DNA of 64,000 bases, from positions 310,215 to 374,214 of the forward strand of contig NZ_BMER01000003.1 in the NCBI RefSeq assembly GCF_014636865.1, in the 5' to 3' direction. Within the stretch, counting starts at the first letter, position 1; each line of letters begins with the position of its first letter. Position numbers and translations under genes: made by a program. This DNA is from Parapedobacter pyrenivorans (lineage in GTDB: Bacteria > Bacteroidota > Bacteroidia > Sphingobacteriales > Sphingobacteriaceae). Positions 17,876 through 27,322 of this stretch are shown piece by piece. The notes beneath the pieces are model-generated. The model was not told the DNA's origin. It did no database searches and saw only the letters and a list, made by a program, of their open reading frames with translations.

Positions 17876-19222
17876 TCAGAGCAGGCTATTCTTATCTACT
17901 TTCTCTACCTTGCTGCCGTCTTTTAACGTTTTACTGATGGCATTGAAAGGTCGTGACACCACTTCATCCCCTTCATTAAGTCCGGAAAGGATGCGGATAT
18001 TTGCATCATCTTGGATTCCGGTAGTCACTTCCGTTTGTTTCACTACCCCATTTTCCAATAAAAACACATATTCTTTCATTTTGGGTGCACCAGCCACGGT
18101 CTTAGTGGTATCCGATGCGTTAGTTTCCGTGGTATCGCTGCCGCCTCCCTCGCGCGTAGTCACGGCTTGAATCGGCACCGCCAATCCCGTATCCTTACGG
18201 GTATGTATATCAACCGTGGCCGACAATCCCGGACGGAACGGCGAAGTATTCGCTAAATCGTCTCTCAGCAAATCAGCATAGGAGTCGGGCAGTATGCGGA
18301 CTTTCACATTAAAGTTCGTTACTTGGTCGGTACCTGCCGTCGCTGTAGCTGCCGTTGCGGCATTTGTTGATGAGCTTGCAATCTCGGTGACGATCCCTTT
18401 AAATTTCCGCCCCTGAAATGCGTCTACTTCAATCGTCGCCTCGTTATTTACCGCTACCCGGTTGATATCGTTCTCATTGACCTCAACGACCACTTCCATA
18501 GCTTCCATATTGGCGATGCGCATGATTTCGGTACCGGCCATCTGCGCCGTTCCCACTACGCGTTCACCAAGCTCTACCGCCAATAATGACACCACCCCAT
18601 CTGCCGGTGCATATATCGTGGTGCGCGCCAGGTTGTCGCCGGCCTCCTTTACCGATGCTTGCGATTGATCGATGCCGTATTTCGTTACCAGCACATTTTG
18701 TCGCTGCCCCTCCAGACTGGCCCGCGCGCTCTCGTAATCGGCCCTTATTTGATCAAACTCAGCTGCGGAAATCACTTTTTTATCAAACAATTCCTTATTC
18801 CGCTTGAAATTCGCCTCCAGATTGGCAACGTTCACTTCCTGTTGTTTCAGTTGCTGCTCGGCTACAGCCAGCGTGGCGCGCTGTGCATTCAAGGAAGCCA
18901 CCGCACGGTCATAACCCGATTGCAGAATGTCTGGTCGTATGCGGCAAAGAATCTGCCCCTTGGTCACCACATCGCCCTCCTTTACGGTAAGCTCGACAAT
19001 TTCACCCGACACTTCGGAACTCAACTTCACTTCCAATTCGGGATGGATCTTGCCGCTGGCGGATACCTGTTCGTTTACCGTCTTTTTTTCCACTTTATCC
19101 GTGGCCACTTTGATAATGTCACCCTGACCAATCCAACCCATTTTATTGGCGATAATGACGAGCACTAACAGGATTGCAGCGCCAATCAGCACATACTTGA
19201 GTGTATTTTTCTTCTTTGCCAT
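17876..19222 (-). CDS. Efflux periplasmic adaptor subunit (MacA/HlyD-like membrane fusion protein)
   Basis: 448 residues. Residues 7-26 form an N-terminal membrane anchor (LKYVLIGAAILLVLVIIANKMG); then a barrel-sandwich lipoyl domain split by a long coiled coil (about 100-190, rich in Ala, Gln and Glu: LNAQRATLAVAEQQLKQQEVNVANLEANFKRNKELFDKKV), a beta-barrel domain (about 215-320) and a membrane-proximal domain with GLAVPIQAVTTREGG. The size and anchor fit MacA-type adaptors that join a MacB-like ABC pump or an RND pump to TolC. It follows a TolC gene in the same direction (113-base gap), but no pump gene is adjacent. Confidence 0.88.
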   Translation of the reverse strand: MAKKKNTLKYVLIGAAILLVLVIIANKMGWIGQGDIIKVATDKVEKKTVNEQVSASGKIHPELEVKLSSEVSGEIVELTVKEGDVVTKGQILCRIRPDILQSGYDRAVASLNAQRATLAVAEQQLKQQEVNVANLEANFKRNKELFDKKVISAAEFDQIRADYESARASLEGQRQNVLVTKYGIDQSQASVKEAGDNLARTTIYAPADGVVSLLAVELGERVVGTAQMAGTEIMRIANMEAMEVVVEVNENDINRVAVNNEATIEVDAFQGRKFKGIVTEIASSSTNAATAATATAGTDQVTNFNVKVRILPDSYADLLRDDLANTSPFRPGLSATVDIHTRKDTGLAVPIQAVTTREGGGSDTTETNASDTTKTVAGAPKMKEYVFLLENGVVKQTEVTTGIQDDANIRILSGLNEGDEVVSRPFNAISKTLKDGSKVEKVDKNSLL

Positions 19223-19335
19223 AGTCTATCTATGATTTTGGTTGTTTATTCGTTCAGTTTTCAACTAGTTATTTTTCTCTTATTGGCTGATGAGAGCTCG
19301 ACGTAAATAATAATTGCCCTCTGTGTCAATATTAT

Positions 19336-20709
19336 TTACATCTCGGTTTCAAAATTTATTTCATTGCCCAGGTAGAAGTCAATCACCTTACTTCGGAATA
19401 TCAAATTGTAACGCGCTTGAATATGATCAAATTCCGCCTTGTTCCTGGTGGTTTGCGCGGTGAAAAGCTCCACCGAATTGGCCAACCCTACCTCAAAGCG
19501 CTGGCTGAGTACCTCGAATGCATCATTGGCAGAGGCAAAAGCCGTTTCAGTCGAATAATAGCGTTTCTCCGCAGCACGGAGGTCTAGCACGGCCTGATTG
19601 ATGATTTTATTCAAGTTATTTTTCGCCAATTGTTCATTCGTCAGGGCGTTCTGATAATTGATCTTAGCGCGGCTTACATTCACCCGAGTTTGCAAACCAT
19701 TGAATATCGGGATACTGAGCGTGATACCTACAGACTGGGCAAAATTTCTACGTATTTGCTTGCCAAACCGCATGGTTGGCGTAGCGAGTTCGATATCAGG
19801 AATTGCCGAGGAATAGTTTGTTCCAAGATTCCCTCCCAAACTTAAGCTGGGGTAATAATTGCCCCTAGCTACGGCGATGTTGCGTTCAGCCATCAGCGAT
19901 TGTTCTTGGGCTACTTTGATATCCGGATAAGCTGTCATTGCTTGCTGATACACCTGCTCCGCACTGTAGACTACTTCAGTATTCTCAAAATCAGCAACTT
20001 GTGGCTTAACCAACTCAATTGATACTGATGGCTGCATTTCCATCAATTGCTTTAGATCCAATATAGCTAGGTCATAAGCGTTTTCAGCGGTGGTGACATT
20101 GAGCTCATCGGTAGCCACCTGGCTTTTGGCCTGTGATAGGTCCGCCAACGTATTGTTGCCAACTTCAAAATTCGCTTGAGCAACGGCCAACTGTTCTTCT
20201 GAAAGTGCCAATTGCTGCTGGCTGGCGGTAAGCAAGTCCATATTCGTTAGGCATTCCAGGTATTTCGTGGCAACGGAAAGCGCGAGATCGTTTTTCACTT
20301 TGTCGATGTTGCTTGCATTGGCCATAAGCTGGTGTCTGTTGGCCGCTACCTGGTGTACACGAGAAAAACCCTGGAAAAGAGAAACATCCGCACTAATACC
20401 CCCGTTCACATTATTTGCCGACTCCGTAGTCAACTGCCCTACATCGGTGTTGAATGACAAACCCCAGTTTTTACTGCCCGATATTGCTCCGTTTACTGAG
20501 GGATAGAAAGTCATCCGGGACAGTAAAAGGTCTTGGTCCGACAACGCATACTGAAATTCCGCTTGCTTCACCTGCAAATTGTTTGTAATCGCCCGTTCGA
20601 CGGCTTCAAGGATGGTAATTTGTTCTTGAGCCGTGGCCCGACCGATGTAGATGCCAAGGACCCCTAACGTGATCACCAAGCATTTAAAAGCTAAAACTTG
20701 TCTACTCAT
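19336..20709 (-). CDS. TolC-family outer-membrane efflux channel
   Basis: 457 residues with a signal peptide (about 1-27, ending GRATAQ) and two copies of the outer-membrane efflux repeat of long alpha helices: first half ILEAVERAITNNLQVKQAEFQYALSDQDLLLSR, second half around EQVYQQAMTAYPDIKVAQEQSLMAERNIAVARGNYYPSLSLGG. This is the standard trimeric TolC subunit, making a tunnel across the periplasm and outer membrane. It is the upstream gene of a TolC-adaptor pair, so export of a drug or cell-surface molecule is the probable role. Confidence 0.9.
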   Translation of the reverse strand: MSRQVLAFKCLVITLGVLGIYIGRATAQEQITILEAVERAITNNLQVKQAEFQYALSDQDLLLSRMTFYPSVNGAISGSKNWGLSFNTDVGQLTTESANNVNGGISADVSLFQGFSRVHQVAANRHQLMANASNIDKVKNDLALSVATKYLECLTNMDLLTASQQQLALSEEQLAVAQANFEVGNNTLADLSQAKSQVATDELNVTTAENAYDLAILDLKQLMEMQPSVSIELVKPQVADFENTEVVYSAEQVYQQAMTAYPDIKVAQEQSLMAERNIAVARGNYYPSLSLGGNLGTNYSSAIPDIELATPTMRFGKQIRRNFAQSVGITLSIPIFNGLQTRVNVSRAKINYQNALTNEQLAKNNLNKIINQAVLDLRAAEKRYYSTETAFASANDAFEVLSQRFEVGLANSVELFTAQTTRNKAEFDHIQARYNLIFRSKVIDFYLGNEINFETEM

Positions 20710-20787
20710 TTAGATTCGTTGTTATTTTTCAGCTTCTTGACCATAGAATTCTGCGACAACCCCTATATTCGCAAAAAAACGAAACCC

Positions 20788-21396
20788 ATGTACCTCACGA
20801 CAGCACCTTTGTTGTTGCAATGGCTTTATCCGTCACTCACGTGGCACGGTAACAGGTCAAAAAAGCACATTTTTCTCACCTTTGACGATGGTCCGATACC
20901 GGATGTTACACCGTTTGTAATAAATACATTAAAAAACTACGATATCCAAGCTACGTTCTTCTGTGTGGGCGAAAATATAAAAAAACATCCTGATTTGTTT
21001 GCTTGCCTATTGAAAAATGGTCACCGCATTGGCAATCATACCTACAATCATCTCAATGGATGGAAAACGCCGGACAGCATTTACCTTCAAAATATCGACC
21101 GCTGCCAGCAATTGACACAGACCAATTTATTTCGCCCCCCTTACGGCCGTGGCACGCGCTCGCAATATAAATATCTTCAGAAGAACTACGACATCATCAT
21201 GTGGGATGTGCTTAGCGGTGATTTCGACACCAAAATCAGTCCTGAAAAATGCTTGCGTAACGTCATCACGCATACGCGAAACGGCTCTATCGTTGTTTTC
21301 CATGATAACGTTAAAGCCACTCCACGCATCCACTATGCGCTACCACGGGCCATCGAGCATTGGCTGGCCGAAGGATATGAGTTTGGGGTATTGTAA
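20788..21396 (+). CDS. Polysaccharide deacetylase (NodB/CE4) family protein
   Basis: 202 residues carrying the NodB homology domain: the TFDDGP motif (catalytic base and metal-binding Asp), the HRIGNHTYNH motif (metal His pair), RPPYGRG, WDVLSGDFD and the late HDN motif are all present. CE4 enzymes remove N-acetyl groups from chitin-like, peptidoglycan or biofilm sugars using a divalent metal. The ATG at 20788 is chosen: the earlier in-frame ATG at 20698 lies inside the divergent tolC gene. There is no clear signal peptide, so the location is uncertain; the first 15 residues are moderately hydrophobic. A box TATATTCG (20764-20771) near the -7 consensus precedes it. Confidence 0.85.
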   Translation: MYLTTAPLLLQWLYPSLTWHGNRSKKHIFLTFDDGPIPDVTPFVINTLKNYDIQATFFCVGENIKKHPDLFACLLKNGHRIGNHTYNHLNGWKTPDSIYLQNIDRCQQLTQTNLFRPPYGRGTRSQYKYLQKNYDIIMWDVLSGDFDTKISPEKCLRNVITHTRNGSIVVFHDNVKATPRIHYALPRAIEHWLAEGYEFGVL

Positions 21397-21414
21397 CAGG
21401 TAATGGCCGATAGC

Positions 21415-22194
21415 CTATTGCACGATCGTCGAAATCTCCGACATGGCGTGCGCACTGAAATAACCCAATGCACCATCACCAAAAACAGAGGGCGGATTTG
21501 CCGGAGCGGCTGTTCCGGGATTGATGGATTGTACGGCGTTCCAGAAATCATAGGCGGCTTTATCAATGCACTGCATCTGCACAACAACTGAATCACCGCT
21601 GAACAGCTCGACATCGAAATCGGCCAAGTCTTCACTGATGTACTTTCCGTCGTTAAACTTATCGCGCGTCACATATAGCATTTCAAAAGCCCGGCCATTC
21701 ACACTCCATAGGTAACGGTAGTAATTCGGCACCTCGGGTGGATCTTGGTATTTGATACTAATGAATTTCTGTTCCTCTCCAAATAGGTTTCTGACCGCCG
21801 TGCCGATGGAATCTGCAGTGACCAGATTGGGCATCGTAGACGTTGCCGTAAACTCACGCCCCGCTACGCGCACGTGCAGGTCATACCGTTCATTTTGCCT
21901 TCCCTGGAAATTTGCGGCCACGTATGATCCAGGAGTTTTCTCGACAAATCGAAAAACCCGACCACTTCCAGCTACCACCTCCACCTCCGCCCCCGATACC
22001 GGCTCAGACGCGTAATCTTTATCAAAAGCTACTGTACGGCTGATGGTCACCTGCTGTTCATTCGCCCAATTACTCACCACGCCCACGATTACCAACTGTG
22101 GATTGGCGCCGTTCAGATTGACATTAATAACATCTTCGCATGAAGACCACAATAACGTGGATAATAACAGGATAAAAAGAAAGATATGACGCAT
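21415..22194 (-). CDS. DUF4249 lipoprotein, partner of TonB receptor
   Basis: 259 residues with lipobox WSSC (Cys19) and the DUF4249 pattern (INVNLNGANPQLVIVGVVSNWANEQQVTISRTVAF, then PVSGAEVEVV). DUF4249 proteins are found in Bacteroidota almost always next to a TonB-dependent receptor, and probably sit on the outer membrane as accessory lipoproteins, but their ligand is unknown. It starts 4 bases after the stop of the receptor gene, so the pair is one operon. Confidence 0.85.
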   Translation of the reverse strand: MRHIFLFILLLSTLLWSSCEDVINVNLNGANPQLVIVGVVSNWANEQQVTISRTVAFDKDYASEPVSGAEVEVVAGSGRVFRFVEKTPGSYVAANFQGRQNERYDLHVRVAGREFTATSTMPNLVTADSIGTAVRNLFGEEQKFISIKYQDPPEVPNYYRYLWSVNGRAFEMLYVTRDKFNDGKYISEDLADFDVELFSGDSVVVQMQCIDKAAYDFWNAVQSINPGTAAPANPPSVFGDGALGYFSAHAMSEISTIVQ

Positions 22195-22198
22195 CGCT

Positions 22199-24538
22199 TT
22201 AAAACTTAAAATTCCATGTTACCGAAGGTATAATGCCAAATAACGCAATCCGATAAGCCTCCGTTACGTTGGGATTCGCTTCATTTTCCCTGAAATCGAT
22301 GATATACGCATTCTTGCGGTTGTAGGCATTGTAGACACCAAATGTCCAACTGGATTTGAACCGTTTGAACGCCGTTGACTCCCACGTTGCCCCCAGATCA
22401 AGCCGGTGGTAATCTGGCATACGATAGCCATTCCTTTCGGTATAGTACCAAAGTGTGCGCCCATCTACAGAATACTTACCACTGGGGAATGTCACGGCAT
22501 TGCCTGTACTATAAACGAATGTGGCCGAGAGGTTCCAGCGGGGCGACAGTTGATACATCCCCACAACGGATACATCATGTGTACGGTCTTGCCGCGCGGC
22601 AAACCAATTCCCACCGTTGATACCGTCAAACCGACGCTCGCTTCTCGACAACGCGTAGCTCAGCCACCCGTTCAGCTTTCCCGTCCGCTTTTTCAGGAAC
22701 AGTTCAACACCGTAAGCCTGCCCGATCCCATATAGCAATTCGGCCTCGATATGCTCATTAGCCTGCAAATCCGCAGCATTGCGATAGTCGATCTGATTTT
22801 GCATGTACTTATAATACGATTCAACCGAAAACTCGTACCGATTGTCTCCGAAGTTCTGGTAATAGCCCAATGCGGTTTGGTCGGCCAGCTGTGGCTTGAT
22901 ATTGTTGCTGCTCATCACCCAAGCATCGGTAGGCAAACTAGATGTCGAATTTGACAATTGGTGCAGGTGCTGCGCATTGTGATTATACGAAAGTTTAAGG
23001 CTATTATTTTCCTGCAGTTGGTAGCTTAGTGATAGTCGAGGCTCAAGATTGATATAATACTGCGCTACTTCGCCGCGCCCATATACCTGGCTTGAACGCA
23101 CATCGCCGTCAGCGTCGTATTCGTAGAACGTGCCGGGACCGAAAAGCAGGAAGTTGTTTACCCGGAGCCCATAGATCAGGTTCAATCGCTCGGTAGGCTT
23201 CCATTCGTGCGAGAGGTATCCCGCCAATTCCATCCCCGTCCGGTCTTCGAGCCGCAAGCTATTCACGGCTGTGTTTTCATCAGCATCGATATTAGCGGGC
23301 GAAATGCCCTGTTGAAGCAAATTGACCCCAAAGCGCCAGGTACTCTTATTTGACGCAAAAAGCTGAAAATCCTGCTTCAGGTTATAATTCTGTATGCGGG
23401 AGGCGATAACGAAATTAAACTCCTCGTTTTCGATGTTGACGTTATAATTAAAATTGCTGTATACGAAGGTGGTATTCGAAAACAAGCGGCTATTCAGCAC
23501 ATGGTTCCATCTTAGCGTGCCCGTTGCGTTGCCCCAGTCAAAACCAAAAAGACGGGAATAGCCCAATACGTCACGGCCGAAATACCCTGAAAGAAAGACC
23601 GTATTCCGCTCATTGAATCGATAGTTAGCTTTCGCATTCAGGTCATAGAAGTATAGCCGGCTGTTATTAATATCTTCGTCATTGGATAATTTAAGAAACA
23701 GGTCAGCATAAGTCCTACGCCCACTGACCATAAACGACCCCCGGTCTTTCACGATCGGCCCATCCACCTTCAACCGCGACGCAATAAGCCCAATACCACC
23801 TTCCGCCCCTAAGGATTTCTTATTCCCATCCAGCATGGTGATATCGAGCACAGATGCTAGTCGACCACCATACTGGGCCGGCATACCACCCTTATACAGA
23901 TTTACATCCTTGATCGCGTCCGAATTGAATGTGGAGAAAAAGCCGAAGAGGTGGGACGCATTGTATACCATGGCTTCATCCAACAAAATCAGGTTCTGAT
24001 CACCCGAGCCACCGCGCACGAAGAAATTGCTACTTCCCTCACCACCAGAAAGTACACCCGGAAGCAGCTGAATGGTTTTCAGCACATCCCTTTCGCCCAT
24101 CAATACCGGTACGTGCTTGATTTCGCTAACGTCTACGCGGGTCATCCCCATCTGCGGGCTGCGTACATTTTCACTGGAAGACGACTGATTGATGACCACT
24201 TCATCCAACAACGCACCACTGCGCAAATCGATATCAACGATCGTATCCGCCATCAAGCTGACATCCATTTCCTGCGCGGTGTAGCCGACGTGCGAAATAA
24301 CCAGCAAGTGATTCCCCTCTGGCAATGTAAGGGAATAAAAACCGTAGTTATTGGCGCGCGCACCCGCTGAGGGATCAGATTTCAACCGTACACTCGCCCC
24401 GACCAGGGTCTCTCCGGTAAGCGCATCGCGGACGTGGCCGCTTACGGTGTGGGTGGTTTGGGATACCGCATCGAGGGATAAACCGGCAAGAATCGAAATG
24501 AAAATAAAATAGAATCTGCAAAACAGCGTAAAGGACAT
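22199..24538 (-). CDS. TonB-dependent receptor of the DUF4249-linked type
   Basis: 779 residues: signal peptide (1-27, ending DAVSQ), carboxypeptidase-like domain (about 30-115, HTVSGHVRDALTGETLVGASVRL), plug domain (about 125-235: VPVLMGERDVLKTIQLLPGV, FVRGGSGDQNLILLDEAMVYN), barrel to the end (IPSVTWNFKF, with terminal Phe). Receptors of this class take up an unknown nutrient or protein-bound compound together with the DUF4249 lipoprotein encoded next to it. It heads a two-gene unit reading leftward from the 326-base gap at 24539-24864. Confidence 0.88.
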   Translation of the reverse strand: MSFTLFCRFYFIFISILAGLSLDAVSQTTHTVSGHVRDALTGETLVGASVRLKSDPSAGARANNYGFYSLTLPEGNHLLVISHVGYTAQEMDVSLMADTIVDIDLRSGALLDEVVINQSSSSENVRSPQMGMTRVDVSEIKHVPVLMGERDVLKTIQLLPGVLSGGEGSSNFFVRGGSGDQNLILLDEAMVYNASHLFGFFSTFNSDAIKDVNLYKGGMPAQYGGRLASVLDITMLDGNKKSLGAEGGIGLIASRLKVDGPIVKDRGSFMVSGRRTYADLFLKLSNDEDINNSRLYFYDLNAKANYRFNERNTVFLSGYFGRDVLGYSRLFGFDWGNATGTLRWNHVLNSRLFSNTTFVYSNFNYNVNIENEEFNFVIASRIQNYNLKQDFQLFASNKSTWRFGVNLLQQGISPANIDADENTAVNSLRLEDRTGMELAGYLSHEWKPTERLNLIYGLRVNNFLLFGPGTFYEYDADGDVRSSQVYGRGEVAQYYINLEPRLSLSYQLQENNSLKLSYNHNAQHLHQLSNSTSSLPTDAWVMSSNNIKPQLADQTALGYYQNFGDNRYEFSVESYYKYMQNQIDYRNAADLQANEHIEAELLYGIGQAYGVELFLKKRTGKLNGWLSYALSRSERRFDGINGGNWFAARQDRTHDVSVVGMYQLSPRWNLSATFVYSTGNAVTFPSGKYSVDGRTLWYYTERNGYRMPDYHRLDLGATWESTAFKRFKSSWTFGVYNAYNRKNAYIIDFRENEANPNVTEAYRIALFGIIPSVTWNFKF

Positions 24539-24864
24539 GTCGTTATATCAAATCAAAATGGCAAGCACGTACCACCTAGTTAAACTCCATTTTAGCCCAC
24601 AATATTACATGGATTATTCCAATTAATGTTCGAAATCACGATATTTCATTCCTTTATGATTAATCAGAAGACCAACACAATTACAATACACTGTTTATCA
24701 GCATATTATTAAATACAACTACTAATAAATCGCACCAGCAGACATATCAATCACGCTCGGTGGTTTACAAAATTAGTGATACAAATACCCACATTTAAAA
24801 ATAAGTTCGTAGTATTGGAGGCAAACAAGCTAATAAATCAAAAAAACATCACAGAATCTTTGAA
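24539..24864. other. 326-base divergent intergenic region
   Basis: AT-rich gap between the divergent receptor (minus) and DUF1080 (plus) genes. I find no ORF with coding character and no strong hairpin. A weak 5-bp inverted repeat lies at 24632-24647. A box with one mismatch to TAnnTTTG (TAAGTTCG, 24802-24809) lies 55 bases before the DUF1080 ATG. It must hold both promoters, but none matches well. Confidence 0.5.
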
Positions 24865-25605
24865 ATGGAAAATCTAAAAAATTCACTATCTGTTGCTTTT
24901 GCCGTTGTATTTCTGGCCGCCTGCGGATCCGGACAAAAGACCGAAGAAGGCCAAGACTCCACCGCAGCGACAACAACGGTTGAAAACGACGGCTGGGTGT
25001 CACTATTCGATGGGCAAACCACCAATGGTTGGCATACCTACCTAAGGGACACGGCGTCTGCAGGCTGGACAGCCCAAAATGGCGAACTGCGTTTCAACCC
25101 GGAAGTACCACGTGAAGAACGTGGCGATATTGTCACTGACGGCGAATATGAAAATTACGAACTCGAGTTGGAATGGCAAATTTCATCGGGCGGTAACAGC
25201 GGCATCATCTTCAGCGTGCACGAAGACCCAAAATTCAGCGCCACTTACCAAACCGGCATTGAAATGCAAGTATTGGACAACATCGATGCCGGTGACAACA
25301 AAATTGAAAACCACCTCGCTGGCTCGTTGTATGACATGATTGGCAGCAAAGAAGTGTCGCAGCCCAAGCCAGTAGGCGAATGGAACCAGGCACGTATCTT
25401 GAAAAACAATGGTCAGATTACCCTGTGGCTCAATGGCGTGCAGACGGCCGATGTCACCATCGGAACGCCAGAATGGGAGCAGGTATTGACTGCAAGCAAA
25501 TTTAAGGATTGGACCGATTTTGCCAAGTATCCCAAAGGTAAAATTGCCCTCCAGGATCACGGCAATGTGGTAGCTTACCGCAACATCCGCATCAAGGAAC
25601 TTTAA
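24865..25605 (+). CDS. DUF1080 (3-keto-disaccharide hydrolase) lipoprotein
   Basis: 246 residues with lipobox LAAC (Cys20) and a Thr/Glu-rich linker, then a jelly-roll domain with the DUF1080 hallmarks: GWVSLFDGQTTNGWHTY at the start, FELELEWQIS-like YELELEWQISSGGNSGIIFSV in the middle, and GKIALQDHGNVVAYRNIRI at the end. Members have been shown to cleave 3-keto-glycosides or related sugars; here it would act on the cell surface or in the periplasm. It is a single-gene unit; the stop is followed by a hairpin shared with the convergent oxyR gene. Confidence 0.88.
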   Translation: MENLKNSLSVAFAVVFLAACGSGQKTEEGQDSTAATTTVENDGWVSLFDGQTTNGWHTYLRDTASAGWTAQNGELRFNPEVPREERGDIVTDGEYENYELELEWQISSGGNSGIIFSVHEDPKFSATYQTGIEMQVLDNIDAGDNKIENHLAGSLYDMIGSKEVSQPKPVGEWNQARILKNNGQITLWLNGVQTADVTIGTPEWEQVLTASKFKDWTDFAKYPKGKIALQDHGNVVAYRNIRIKEL

Positions 25606-25614
25606 TCAGTGACT

Positions 25615-25657
25615 GGTGGTCGGAGGCTGGTTATTACGTATCACCGCCCCGACCACC
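25615..25657. terminator. Candidate bidirectional terminator between DUF1080 and oxyR genes
   Basis: Perfect 9-bp arms GGTGGTCGG (25615-25623) and CCGACCACC (25649-25657) separated by 25 bases, in the 75-base gap between convergent genes. No good T run follows in either direction, so confidence is modest. Confidence 0.4.
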
Positions 25658-25680
25658 GTTTACAGATCTCCAACTACCAA

Positions 25681-26619
25681 TCACTCAAACCCGACTACAT
25701 CCTTCTTCTTTTTCGATCGGAGTTTCTTGGGCACAGAAGCAATGATTTCCTTTTCGAGTACCTCAATGGCCAGCTTCTTCAGGAAATTATGGGTGGTCAC
25801 CAGACTGATTTCACGCACCGGCTCAGGCGCTTTGAAATACCGTACCCTGGCCAACCGATCCTCGTCGAAATCCTCAATGCTCAGCTCAGGCAGAATGGTG
25901 CTACCCGAATTACTGTCGACCATCCGTTTCAAGGTTTCCACGCTCCCCGTATTGTATTCGAACGTGCCGTGTGGGTCCATGCTCCGTTTCCGCTGGCAAA
26001 TATTCAACACCTGCCCACGCATACAATGCCCTTCGGTGAGCAGCCACAGCTTGTCGCTGAGGATATCATCAGACGTCACCTCTCGTTTTTCTACCAGTTT
26101 GCTCTGCGGAGAGATATAAGCCACAAATGGCTCGTAGAACAGTGGCCTTTCAATCAAGGCCTGATCGTACACCGGCGTGGAGAGCACCCCGCAATCCAGC
26201 AATCCTACTTTCAGTTCGCTGACGATTTTGTCCGTTGTATATTCCCAAATCTGCAATTGCAGCTTGGGAAACTTCTGCATGAAACTGCCCAATACCCGCG
26301 GTAGCAGGTAAGGGGCGATTGTGGGGATGACGCCGATGCGCAACTCGCCTTCCAATTCGCCATTTTCCAATTGCACCAGCTCATTGATCTTCCGGCTCTC
26401 GGTAAGTACTATCCGGGCCTGTTTGATGATTTCAACGCCTACCTCGGTAGGCACGATCGGCTGCCGGCTACGGTTAAAAATACGCGCCCCGATAGACTCT
26501 TCCAGCTTTTGGATTTGCATACTCAGGGTCGGTTGCGTCACGAAACATTTTTCGGCAGCAGCAACAAAGCTGCGGTAAGTATCTACCGCTATAATATATT
26601 CCAATTGTACCAGCGTCAT
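25681..26619 (-). CDS. oxyR: OxyR, hydrogen-peroxide-responsive LysR-type regulator
   Basis: 312 residues from ATG 26617-26619, which begins the LysR helix-turn-helix directly (MTLVQLEYIIAVDTYRSFVAAAEKCFVTQPTLSMQI). An upstream in-frame start would add 21 unrelated residues and would lie beyond the promoter box at 26639. The effector domain has the redox pair of OxyR: C199 in TEGHCMRGQ and C208 in LNICQR, the same numbering as E. coli Cys199 and Cys208, which form a disulfide upon H2O2 exposure. The C-terminus is lysine-rich (KKLRSKKKKD). It should control catalase, peroxiredoxin and iron-storage genes; none of these is adjacent. Confidence 0.93.
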   Translation of the reverse strand: MTLVQLEYIIAVDTYRSFVAAAEKCFVTQPTLSMQIQKLEESIGARIFNRSRQPIVPTEVGVEIIKQARIVLTESRKINELVQLENGELEGELRIGVIPTIAPYLLPRVLGSFMQKFPKLQLQIWEYTTDKIVSELKVGLLDCGVLSTPVYDQALIERPLFYEPFVAYISPQSKLVEKREVTSDDILSDKLWLLTEGHCMRGQVLNICQRKRSMDPHGTFEYNTGSVETLKRMVDSNSGSTILPELSIEDFDEDRLARVRYFKAPEPVREISLVTTHNFLKKLAIEVLEKEIIASVPKKLRSKKKKDVVGFE

Positions 26620-26638
26620 GATATCGATAAAAGTGATG

Positions 26639-26646
26639 CAAAGGTA
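26639..26646 (-). promoter_or_regulatory. -7 promoter box of oxyR
   Basis: Minus strand TACCTTTG inside TTTGTACCTTTG, identical over 12 bases to the box in front of the MATE gene. It lies 20 bases before the chosen ATG, giving a leader of about 13 bases and supporting the shorter OxyR start. Confidence 0.55.
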
Positions 26647-26797
26647 CAAAAACGAAGCCATCTGTGACCAGCAAAAATGCACAATGCCGTTAACATACTG
26701 TTACCGATGACGTGTTTTTTCATTATTCGAGAACGTTTTTATTGCGCGTCGTGTTGCCCTGTTCATCGGAATGTCATCACCTCCTTGAGCGGCGCAA

Positions 26798-27172
26798 TTA
26801 CCTGTTTTTTTTGCCTACCTCGCTTATCAGCCGTTGCACACGGGAAATAAGATCGCTTACATTAAATGGCTTTTTTAGAAACTCCGATCCCACACATTCG
26901 CTTCCAACATCGTCATAAGCCGCTGACATAACGACAATGGGAATATTAGCCGTGTCCTGCGCCGAACGGAGTTTCTTGCAAATGTCCAGGCCATTTCCGT
27001 CAGGAAGCATGATATCCAATAGAAATAGGTCTGGCTTAGCTTTCCTCAATCCTGCCCAAAATCTGGCCACCCTGTCATAGCTTATTACTTCAAAACCTGC
27101 TTCTGACAAAATAAACTCGACCAATTCACGGATGTCTTGATCGTCTTCCAAAACTGCAACCTTCTTTTCCAT
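26798..27172 (-). CDS. Stand-alone response-regulator receiver protein
   Basis: 124 residues, only a CheY-like receiver domain: acidic pair in VLEDDQD, phospho-acceptor Asp in LFLLDIMLPDGNG (about residue 53), conserved Ser in VVMSAA and Lys in FLKKPFN. No output domain follows, so it probably relays a signal by protein contact or as a phosphotransfer sink. No histidine kinase is adjacent. The ATG at 27170-27172 is preferred over a TTG one codon earlier. Confidence 0.85.
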   Translation of the reverse strand: MEKKVAVLEDDQDIRELVEFILSEAGFEVISYDRVARFWAGLRKAKPDLFLLDIMLPDGNGLDICKKLRSAQDTANIPIVVMSAAYDDVGSECVGSEFLKKPFNVSDLISRVQRLISEVGKKNR

Positions 27173-27322
27173 CAAAAAACAATTCTCCGCACTTGTAGTT
27201 ACTGCTATACATTATAATATACGCAACGTAGGAAGGTTTGGATTTCGATTTAGAAAAATCACACAATACTGCAGGTTACCGAATTCCGGTTGTAACGGAT
27301 TTCCTCATCCTGTCCGTGAGGC

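Noticed and set aside
20698-20787. Upstream start for the polysaccharide deacetylase
   Set aside because: It would overlap the start of the divergent tolC gene and add 30 residues lacking family conservation.
25609-26304. A 231-codon open frame opposite oxyR
   Set aside because: The minus strand encodes OxyR with both redox cysteines; the plus frame shows no domain.
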